Below, in pieces: positions 49,349-58,648 of a stretch of DNA of 64,000 nt (position 1 is the first letter of the stretch; each line of letters begins with the position of its first letter). The notes beneath the pieces are model-generated. The model saw nothing but the letters and a program-made list of their open reading frames with translations. It was not told the origin of the DNA and did not search any database. A program made the position numbers and the translations under genes. The DNA lies in contig JBBHKE010001841.1 of NCBI GenBank assembly GCA_037447655.1, forward strand, positions 1 to 64,000, written 5' to 3'. Origin of the DNA: Zygnema cylindricum. Lineage: Eukaryota; Streptophyta; Zygnematophyceae; Zygnematales; Zygnemataceae.

Positions 49349-51180
49349 GCTGTCACTTTTCTGTAGTACAAATATTGTAACATAGGACTGTTATACGCCG
49401 GAGAGCAACTGTATATATTGACGTGTATTTGTTGTAACAATCGGCCTTTTCGGCAAAAGAATGTTACGGCTCGGGAGCTTTGGTTTTGTGAAAGAAATAA
49501 GTTATCAGTGGTAGTGTAGCACAAGAAAGATCTGTCATTTTTGTATTCTTATGAAAATAAATCATTTTTTTAGTTTGATATCGATTTTGATGAAGCTCTG
49601 TTCAAAAAAGATTCTACAAATGAAGGGATGGAGTTCTCTGCTGTTTTTCATTTCTTGTGGTTGCCATTGCATATCAGTAACTCAAACAGGAAAGGCATTA
49701 AAAATTAACCGGTTAAACGTATGTTTTAATGAACAGGTAGATTTGCAACATTGCAGTCGTAGCTTATTTACTTTCTGACTTTTCTATGGTTTTCAGAACC
49801 ATACAAATCAGTCAATATAAATTTTGCTCATGTCTTGCAGGAATTGCATATAGGAATACGGTTGAAATTATGCGTTACGGTTCATGCTCTTTTCAATACA
49901 CTTTCCAAAGAATCATCTAAAATAGGATATAAAAAGGAACAATTGTACACACTGCTAAATAAATATTTTGTATGAATTTGCATTTATTTCACATTGAACT
50001 GTGACATTCAGAGATAAAAGTTGTCCTATTATACATTACATGTTTTATGTTAAATGTTGAAGCATTTTTTTTATTTCTTTATTTCGAAATTTATTTCCTA
50101 TTTTGAAACTTTGAAATTTTCTTTTCAGTTTCCCATCTTCTCTCCGCTGCTGCCAATTTGGCCATTTTCCACTTTTCTGTGTAAATGCCGTTATTACCAC
50201 ACATTTATCCACCACAAACCCAACAAAGCGCACAACCAGGAGAAAGGCATCGGTTTCAGGAGAATAAACTACATAAGGTGAAAGAATCTTCTCGAAGTCA
50301 AGAGAAAAATTATCATCAAAAACCGCGAATGCATAATTTGTCAACGTACATTGGGCATTCTACAACAATAACTTTCACTCACTTGTTGCTATATTGTATC
50401 AGAAAATAGATTTTGTTACTCTTCTACTGCAATCACTTGTTATTTATTTGATGTAGAAAATCAAATAATGAAACTTGTGTAAAAGTAATGTTGACCCTTC
50501 ATCATCTACTGAAGAGAACACATTTATACACCATAACCTCAGAAGTTTTAAAATGTCCCTGTCGTTCAAAATGATTTGAACCAAGCCAAATTTTGCAGAA
50601 CAATCCTATTTCTAAGATAAAACTTGAATAGATAAAACTATCGTCCTGACAGAGAAATTACTCGATCTGTCACGTCACGGTAGACATGTCACTGTAATAC
50701 TGAACAAGCTCAAACGTCAACGTATAGCGCAAGAGACACGTTTTACTGTGGTGTCTTATTTGGACCGTCTCGAAATCGCCTGCCAACTGCGTTATAAACT
50801 GATAATCGGCGATACAGCTTGAAGCGCGGATATCCAGGATTTTAGGCTGTTTCTGGATTATCGGAAGATATACAGGAAAGGCATGTGTGAATTAGCGGTT
50901 CCGGCATCCGCGACTTAGGGCAAATGTCCATTGTAACGGAGGGCCCTCTGTTTGGCTGTCGTATGTAATACTGTAGTGGTAATGACGAATACAGTCCCTA
51001 TTGGTCGAATATTTTGGTTGAAAGAGTAAAAAGTGCGCTGAGACGAAGGGCTCTCCGCCTAAAACGGACATTTGCCCTTATGTTACAAAAATGTTCCCGG
51101 AATCCTGGAGTTGCCTATTGCAACTTTTCAAGAGGAGTACAGGTGTCGTCCTGTCGTTTTCTAGTTCAGATTCAAAATCT
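49349..51180. other. Spacer between ELIP-11 and ELIP-12
   Basis: No gene. Unit spacer with the best preserved Tourist-like MITE at its right side. Confidence 0.5.
50918..51077. mobile_element. Tourist-like MITE with TTA target duplication
   Basis: 160 bp; ends GGGCAAATGTCC and GGACATTTGCCC are perfect complements. TTA duplications lie at 50915-50917 and 51078-51080. Inside each end is a second inverted block (GGAGGGCCCTC, and GAAGGGCTCTCC on the right). TTA duplication and a GG-starting terminus are diagnostic of PIF/Harbinger MITEs. No open frame. Confidence 0.78.
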
Positions 51181-51654
51181 GAGCGTTCGTGGTAGATACT
51201 GTAAGATCCGATTTGCAAAAAAGACAATTGTTCAGTAGAGAGAAATGCCAAACTTGTCCTACGCTGAAAAAGTGGATTAAAAGACAAATCTTCTTTACAA
51301 AAGCAGATCTCAACGTGGCGGCCGATCTCCCTTCAGCAAGACCAAGCTACCACGTAACCGTACTACCTGGATACGGAGAAAGCCATCGACATGTTCACGC
51401 ATATTCTTGTCACGTGTCAGTTGCCATTTACAGACTTGACAAAACGTGGACTAATAGTACAGCTAGTAACCTATGAGCCGTACTGAATGGCCGGCTGTGG
51501 AACTGGTGTACTCCATATAAATGATACTCAAGCAGCAGCAATATCAGTAATCTAGCAATTCCAGTAACTCCAGCAATTCCAGCAATCTCAGCAATCCAGA
51601 AATCTAGCGCTTCCTTTCTCACTCAGCTTTTACCAAACTTTGCAGAAACTATCT
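51181..51654 (+). promoter_or_regulatory. ELIP-12 promoter and repeat-rich leader
   Basis: TATAAAT at 51526-51532; G-box CACGTG at 51411-51416; CCATCGACATG at about 51,383-51,393. The proximal G-box of other copies is lost. The leader 51,533-51,607 is the clearest example of the CAGCAATYY repeat, with about seven imperfect units before the GTGAGT donor at 51655. Confidence 0.65.
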
Positions 51655-52265
51655 GTGAGTAAGCCTTTCCGTACAGCTCTTTTTTTTATGAGAGTTTTGT
51701 TTGATGCAACAGTAGTGGCGTTTGTAATCTGCCATAAAGTTTGAAGATTCTTAGAACTAGCTGGAAATTGCAGTCTTTTCCGCTACGTTCCACCTCCTTG
51801 CAGCTAAAAACTTAAATTAGATATTGGTTAGGTCTAGCGTCAAACTACCTTCATTTTGAACAGATGTCAGCTTGTGTTTAATTTCAGCGTGGTTGGCTGC
51901 TATGTGCTTTTTGTTTTGAAAATAGCTACAATACTTGGAATGCGGTGCCTTACTTTGTAAAATGTAGCTTTTGCGTAAACAGTGTTACAGGACTGCTCAA
52001 AATCCTGGATAATTGTTATAGAATCCATTGCTGACATTAATTGGAAGCTGTAATGAAACCAGCAATTGAAAAATGTCAGGATTTTATGTTTAAATGTAAA
52101 GTCTAGCTATTCAAAGTCATAACTTCCTTTAATTCTTTAGAAACGCAGCATGTTATTGATTCCAGACCAAACTTCATTTTTACAGTGGATGATAAAGTAT
52201 TTTTCATTTTGGACACCACATTCCAGTAACAACTTTTTGTACTCTGATCGCAGATTTTCGTCAAA

Positions 52266-53576
52266 ATGGCCGCTTCAGCCATGATGTCCTCTGTCAGTGC
52301 AGCAGTTCCATCCACAAACTTTTTCTCTCCCCTTCCTGCCCGATCTCACTCTCGCTCCATTGGAGCAGCAAGATTGGCTCCTTTCCACCAGAAACGCTCT
52401 TTTGTGTGCAAAGCTTCCAACGACGATCCTTTGGCCGCGGTACGCATTGTTTCTGCAAACTGTAATACAAGAATTTGTGAAAGTTTCGCATATCTATCAG
52501 AGGACGTGGTATTAAATCTGTTTGATTTGCCGGTTTCTTGTAAGCAAATATTTCAATACAATGACATTAAGCAATGACTACTGTGCTGAAATTCTTGGTT
52601 ACAGGTGAAGAATTTGGTTGACGGCACCAAAGTGAAGATCACTAAGGAAGACGTTTTGGCCAATCAGGAGCGCAATTCCAGTGAGAAGCAGTCAGTTGTG
52701 GGAACCGTCCCTGCTCGCGGTGCAACAATTCCTCGGGCTGAGGTGGATCGCCGTCCAGAGCTCGGCAACATTTCTTTTGGCAGCATTATGGCTTTCGACG
52801 GTCCTGGCCCTGAGACTATGAACGGACGATTGGTACGTAAATCGTTTTCCTAAGTTAAAATGCTGAAGTGTCAAACCTCATTTGCATACAATTGTTTATG
52901 CTTCGACTACATCTTTCTTACAAGCTTCCATGAACTAGTATTTTGTTACAGATCAAGTTTCACAGGTTGTTTTAAAGTCTGATAATTGGTTTATCTGTTT
53001 TTATTTTTGCAGGCCATGTTGGGATGTGCCTGGGGATTCGTCTCAGAGCGCATGACAGGCCTCAGAATCGTTGACCAGGTCAACTCTCCCAACAGCCCGG
53101 GCCTCTTCTGGCTTTTGGCGTCCACTCAGATCCTCATCTTCGCATCTCTGGTGCCCATCTTCAACGGAGAGTCCCCGGACAGCCGCAGGTAGGATTTTTG
53201 TCATCCAAGTATTTTCCCTTTTTTTTCTGCAGTTTCAGGGACAGAATATTTAGCATGGTATCTGGAGATAATAATAATAATAAAAAAAAAATACTAGAAT
53301 TTGGTCAAGGACGTTGGTTTTGGAAATTAGTGGCATTTTTCATTATCGAAAAGGAATCTGTTGTGGCAAGGTCATGTTTTATCTCCACAACTCGGATTTT
53401 GCCCACATTTTGTGTCTACATTGTGAGCTGACAATTCTATTCCTTTTCTTTGTCTCAACAGGAATGGTCCTTTCACTGCCAAGGCTGAGCGCTGGAATGG
53501 TCGTCTGGCTATGGTCGGTTTCGCCGGTATTCTTATCTCCGAGTACATTTTTGGAAAGGCCGTTTTTGGCTTTTAG
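52266..53576 (+). CDS. ELIP: ELIP-12, early light-induced protein
   Basis: Exons: 52266-52439, 52605-52832, 53013-53188 and 53462-53576; leader intron 51655-52253; 230 residues. Consensus protein with GNISFG, ETMNGRL and GFVSERMTG. Intron 3 (273 nt) holds a short AATAAT run followed by an A tract near 53,265-53,292. It is the last array-type copy; the next gene on the right is the divergent ELIP-13, more than 5 kb away. Confidence 0.93.
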
Positions 53577-54098
53577 GCCGCCAATAATTATATTAAATAG
53601 ATGTATCATAGGACCTGTATATTTTGGAGGGGAATTGCAGTGTAAATATGTAACGATTGATTTTTTCAGCAAAATGCTGTTGTAGCTTGAGATTTTTGGT
53701 TTTTTGTGAGAAATTAGTTATTGGTGATAATGTAGTGCAATAGGGAATTCTAGTTTTTGTGATATATAGAAAATATATCACAATTTTTTTTGTATTTTGA
53801 TTTTTACAAGTTTTTTTTCGAAAGATTCTCAAATGGAGTGATGATGGTCTATCCCAGTTTCTTGCTTGCCTGACTTTCTTTCGTCATGATTTGATGTATT
53901 TAATTTTTTTGATCTTACTATACATATTGGAATTATCCTAATCCATGTATATCCACTGTAAAACGATATATCAGAGTTCCTTTTTTTTTTACGTGGTAAA
54001 AGTTATCCTTTAATATCAAATAATGCTGCTTACTTTAGGGCTGATAATTAACAAATGCATTAATAAAAGTCAACGGTTGGATAAAAAGGTGTATTTGG
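53577..54098. other. 3' flank of ELIP-12
   Basis: No gene. Unit-like 3' flank to about 54,060 (tttaatatcaaataatgctgcttac matches the gatgtgctacaacg / gcttactt stretch of other units), then interrupted by the LTR sequence at 54,099. Confidence 0.45.
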
Positions 54099-54345
54099 TG
54101 TTGGAGGAATGTCCACTTCGGACTCCACACGTGTGTATCGCAGGAAATGCTGGTGCCGCCAGTGCGCCGTTCATTGCCGTAAATTTGATTTCAGGAGCTT
54201 GCATGCACAATCGGCCGGGTAGCTCAGTTGTTAGAGCTAGTGTACGGCTATCACAAGGTTCTTGGTACGATCCCCGGCTTGGCCATTTTCCAAAGTTTTC
54301 ACTTTGGCGCCCATGCGATACGTAGAATATCGCCGATCCTCAACA
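54099..54345 (+). mobile_element. Solo LTR of a very small LTR retroelement
   Basis: 247 bp starting TGTTGGAGG and ending CCTCAACA, the TG...CA form of LTRs. Flanks tttgg and tttag differ at one base and may be a worn 5-bp target duplication. It aligns along its full length, in opposite orientation, with the 246-bp LTR at 54,796-55,041. It includes the tRNA-shaped segment 54,213-54,284. Confidence 0.7.
54213..54284 (+). other. tRNA-shaped sequence inside the solo LTR
   Basis: 72 nt: acceptor strand GGCCGGG, D-arm with TAGCTCAGTTGTTAGAGC (box A), seven-base anticodon loop ACGGCTA, damaged T-arm (TTCTTGGTACGATCCCC) and 3' acceptor strand CTTGGCC. The damaged box B suggests it is no longer a good polymerase III promoter. 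Confidence 0.6.
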
Positions 54346-54644
54346 TTTAGATCATAGCTTATCTTCCTTTTCTTTTTGAAACCATAAAACAATCATGGTC
54401 ATTGTTCGTTGTTCATGTCATGCACGATATGGATTTGAAACTGGATTGGATAAAAAACTCATTACAGATTAATATCTGTTCAATATACTTGAAGTATCAT
54501 GAAAAAAAGCATAAGAGGATATTCATTTTGTAATCATAATGATACAAAAATGAAGACTTTGATCGCCGTAGATCTATTTTCAAAACAGTTTGGTTTATAC
54601 AGAATGGCAAAAATGAAGTGATAATGTATTATGTAAGATTTCAT
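54346..54644. other. Sequence between the two LTR elements
   Basis: About 300 bp of AT-rich DNA. Part of it (tcatgtcatgcacgatatggatttg, about 54,413-54,437) looks like unit spacer. No gene. Confidence 0.4.
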
Positions 54645-55041
54645 TTTCTGGAAAATTCGGCCAGGATTTGAACCTGGAACCAGCATTTACTGCGATACCC
54701 ACGTGTGGAGTCTGAAATGGACATTCCTCCAACACTCCCCCTCACGATGTACTCTATCTCGTGTGGCTTACCAACGCCCCCTAGCTCCGATACCATATTG
54801 AGGATCGGGGATATTCAACATATCGCATTGGCGCCAAAGTGAAAACTTTGGAAAATGGCCAAGCCAGGGATCGAACCCGGGACCTTGTGTTAGACATACA
54901 CTAGCTCTACCAACTGAGCTACCCGGCCGATTGTGCATGCAAGCGACTGAAACCGAATTTACGGCAATGAACGGCGCACTGGCGAACCAGCATTTACTGC
55001 GATACACACGTGTGGAGTCCGAAGTGGACATTCCTCCAACA
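54645..55041 (-). mobile_element. TRIM/SMART-type LTR retroelement, 3' LTR truncated
   Basis: Read on the minus strand: 5' LTR 55041-54796 (246 bp, starts TGTTGGAGG); directly after it a primer-binding site TGGTATCGGAGC at 54795-54784 (one base from the TGGTATCAGAGC that pairs with plant initiator Met tRNA); an internal part of only 61 bp (54795-54735) ending in a GAGGGGGAG polypurine tract; then a 3' LTR from 54734. The 3' LTR keeps its first 55 bp or so, lacks about 115 bp including the 5' half of the tRNA-shaped part, resumes at CAGGTTCAAATCCTGG and fades by about 54,645. No coding capacity. Confidence 0.75.
54857..54928 (-). other. tRNA-shaped sequence inside the 5' LTR
   Basis: 72 nt on the minus strand with every arm of a cloverleaf: acceptor GGCCGGG/CTTGGCC (two G-U pairs), D-arm GCTC-AGTTGGTA-GAGC, anticodon arm AGTGT-ATGTCTA-ACACA (one mismatch; loop would read GUC), five-base variable loop, T-arm CCGGG-TTCGATC-CCTGG. 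Boxes A (TAGCTCAGTTGG) and B (GGTTCGATCC) are intact. It sits in the middle of the LTR, not at an element end as in a SINE. I do not call it a functional tRNA gene. Confidence 0.65.
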
Positions 55042-57360
55042 TGTTGCAATATGGCTAATTTACTTTTGTGTTTTTTGAAATTATGAAGATCAATTGCTAT
55101 AATATACTGTTCGTCTCATTTGAGATACGGAATCAAAAAAATTGGGGTGGAAGTTATACATTAAGGTTAAAGCTCTGTCTAATACTCTCCTAGCATGTAA
55201 AACGAAAGAAGTACATAAGCTGAAAAAAGGTTTTCCATGAGTTTTGCACATATCTGACATTGAGGGAAACACTCCGAAAAAAGTTACCAGATGATACCTT
55301 AGCTCGATTATGCATGTTTTATGTTAAATGTTGAACCATAATATCTTTGATTTCCACTCTTATATATCTTCCTATGTCAAATTTCTATAATGTTGTTGTT
55401 TCACTTGCATCGTCACTTAGCGATGATCATTTTTGCAATTTCCCATTTTTTTGTGAAAAAATTGTTATAGCCACACACTTATTCCCTGTAAGTATTATTG
55501 AACATGGTACACAACCAGACACAATGTTTTGGAGCAATTTTTGATCCTCAAGTGCAATTTAAAATCACCATCTACTTCATTGGAACACATTATTCACCTT
55601 AAATAGTTTTAAAATTTTGCCGTTGCTGAAAATAACTTTTTGTAAAAGTATCCAACTTTTAGGAAAATATATTGAATATTTTATGCACTACAAGGGAGAA
55701 ACACATGAAAAAGTTGTAGCTCATTAGCAATTGAATAAATGTGTAACCATATTTTGGTCTAAGACTGAAAGGATCGATAATAAAATCTGAGCTCACTTAC
55801 AAACACTTATGGCAGCAGAAGCATTCAGAATATAAAACATTGAATCAACATTGAAGAGACATTTCGAAAATTTTCTCACATTAATATAAAACTGAAATTA
55901 CAATTTCTTCTCTATCTCTTCTATTACTCCATATAATCCTCCAATTCCTCATTGATTAATTAACACACAGTCATGGTGTCCCTTAAATACAATACCAGCC
56001 ATGGCGTGACACGTGTGAGCGTGCGCCGCCAAGAAGCCTCCAGAAATCTGCCACCTGTCCGCAGATTAAGCTAGAATACTCTAAATTTCACTAAGTACTC
56101 AAACATTGCAAAACGACAAACCAAGACGAAAGTACTAGACAAAACTAGAAGTACTATCGTACTAAATTAGACGTACTAAAATTCTAGACGCGAAACGAAA
56201 CGACAAATACATTTCGCGAAACATACATAGTACTTTCTCGAAATCGTACGTCAAAGTACTTTCGATTCATTCTAGAAAGTACAGTTTTTCTTTTGCGAAA
56301 TCGAACCGATTTCGCGTGCGTACGATTCTTTCAATGAATCGTAACAAAGACAAGTCACAACTGACGATAAAACAAGTATCGACAGGTTATTAGATACTAA
56401 GAAACCACAATGTTAAAACAATAATTTCCTGGTTCAATTGAAGAAAGAAAACATTTATTTAGAGTCTAGACGTTGCTTTGCATTAACTCTTAAAAAATGA
56501 TACTCTCCGAATAATAATAATATAATAACTCGGAAGGTAAATAACATGACAATTTACCAACTATTCCCGTAAGTTATTGCTTCAAGAATATGATAAAAGG
56601 ACACACTCTTCTAATATCCCAATGACATGCAGTTAAAGCTCGAGGTAATTACTTTTGAGGAGAGCCCAAAACTATGAAAAGTCATTCAAAAATAGTTAAA
56701 TTCATAGTCTCTCAGAATACAAGAAATGATTATATTAGTCTAAAACACTTACGAGTTGCAGAGGCTGACTTTCCGCATTTCGCGTTTCTTCCGCTTTTAC
56801 AAAGTACACAGTATTAATTGGCTGATTGACTGATTGGAGGCGAAACACGGAGGCGAAACGCGGAATCGCACTCATGGTACCACGCTGTACGGTACCACGT
56901 TTCTTAATTTCATATTTCTTCATTTCCGTCTTTCTGCCACTTGGCGACGGCAACCGTACAATTTTTGAAAGATTTGAGACGACCGTGGATTCCGCGCGCG
57001 TACTTTCTGTACTTGAAGAAAATCAAGGATTAGTTGTGCCGCCCTGCCGGCAGTTCAGATCGTGTAGTGAAGAGGAACTCAAGATCTTTTTGACCACTTT
57101 AGGGTCACTTGTTGCACCATTTTTATTTTTACTACACGTTTCAAATTCAGGTGCATCCAACGATGCAGAAATAATATCGAATTTGAAAGATATGAATAAT
57201 CGGCACGTGTGCGCTCACAAGCGAGACTTGAGCTACGAGATACGCTCGGTCGAAATTTGGTCAAAACAGCAGAATCGAAACTGCAGTTACTCGGAGAAAT
57301 TTAGATCGTTCAAACAAAAGTCTACGCGCCAGACGTCAATTATTCAAGCTAATTAGCAAA
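55042..57360. other. Region between the LTR element and the ELIP-13 promoter
   Basis: About 2.3 kb. To roughly 55,560 there are patches of unit spacer (tgcatgttttatgttaaatgttgaa). From 56,050 to 56,350 the sequence is rich in TCGTAC, AAAGTAC and GCGAAA words. One open plus-strand frame has an ATG at 56,874 and ends at 57,356 (160 codons, including EENQGLVVPPCRQF). I recognise no domain, it has no partner elsewhere, and it ends at the ELIP-13 promoter, so I leave it as unassigned. Confidence 0.35.
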
Positions 57361-57725
57361 GCTACTTTTTCCACGTGGCGTCCAATTATATTTAAAAGAA
57401 ATAAACAAGTCCGATTGGTTCACAGAAAAACCATCGACATGGCCCTAAAGTTTTGCCACGCGTGTCTCGCTAGAAGGCGTTTTTGCCAAAAATGTGCCTA
57501 CGTGGACGGCTGACGAGTAAGAGCTCCTCGGCGTCACATATTTTAAAGTGAGCTCTGCTATTGGAGCAGGAGTATATATTTCAACGGCGTAATTCAAATT
57601 CTTCAATATCTTGTAACTTCCTTTCAAACTAGAATCTTCTTCTTCCTGCCAACCAGCATTTAAATACTACAGTACTGTACTGTACTTCTGTTTCAAATAT
57701 ATCGTCGGCAGTTTTCTAATCAGCA
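57361..57725 (+). promoter_or_regulatory. ELIP-13 promoter and leader
   Basis: ABRE CCACGTGGCG (G-box 57372-57377); CCATCGACATG at 57431-57441; GCCACGCGTGTC near 57,455; second ACGT core CTACGTGGAC at about 57,499; TATATATT box at 57573-57580; leader donor GTAAGT at 57726. The order G-box, CCATCGACATG, ACGT core, TATA is shared with the array promoters although the rest is unalignable. Confidence 0.62.
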
Positions 57726-58648
57726 GTAAGTGAGCTTGTACTTACATTTAGCAGATCTGTTTTTGCATACTTAACTCGCAATAATGTGTTTTTTATTAAA
57801 TTTGTATGTTAAGTTTCTGGAATGATTGATTCAGTGATGGAACAATCTCATTGGTTGGTGGTATTTGGCTCACTGGTTATTGTTGGTTTAAAATGTTTAC
57901 ATAGTTTGTACCTTTCATAGAAATAATGATGCAATTGTGGTATAACTGAAAGCTCTGAATTGTTTAGAAGTAATACTACAGCAAAATCCTGTAAGCTGAA
58001 TATATATTTGTTAGTAAACTGCTCATATTGAAGCAGAGAATATCAAGAGTTGAGGTTAAAATGGTTCTCATTTTTGCAGATCTACAATAAAAAGAAACAA
58101 TACTTTTTAAGTTTTTCTATCTCCAGCTTCGCAATTGCCATTTTCTGCTGATATTGAATATGCTAAATTATAAAGTTTTTTGTATTTTCTTACCAGCATT
58201 GGGAAGACCGAACGTAGTAGTTGCGCCATTGTAATTGGTCAGCGGTAGTACCATTTTTTATTTTTTTTTAGGTATACAATTTGGCTCAACTAGATAGTTA
58301 CATCAAGTTGCTCAATAATTCATTGGAAATTTGATCTAATCAACTTACACAAAAGACAAATTGTACAAAAAAAATCGATTATAACAATTGGATGCTGTCT
58401 TGCTGGTACATTTATTTCTGTATGACCTTAATTTCGAATGCTCATTTTGTGAATCTAGATTAGCAAAGATTGGATCAACTCTTTCACTGACATTATCTTT
58501 AAAACTTCCTTGTTTGAATGGAATTTATGCTGTATGTTATTAAAAACAAGCAAGATTAGCACTAAAATTCTGACATAATCCTCATTTCATAAGACCTTAT
58601 TTCCTGACATTTCTTTTTCCTGTGGTTTTGCAGACTTAATTTTCAAAG

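Noticed and set aside
54857-54928. A functional nuclear tRNA gene
   Set aside because: Although the cloverleaf is complete, the anticodon stem has a mismatch, the implied anticodon does not go with the body sequence of a known plant tRNA that I recall, and the unit lies inside LTRs that are repeated.
54768-55049. 93-codon minus-strand open frame over the LTR element
   Set aside because: It reads through the tRNA-shaped sequence and the primer-binding site and encodes nothing recognisable.
56826-57356. 176-codon open frame upstream of ELIP-13
   Set aside because: It begins with a TTG; the first ATG (56,874) leaves 160 codons without a recognisable domain. It contains promoter-like CACGTG words and has no relative in the window. 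Kept only as an unassigned note.
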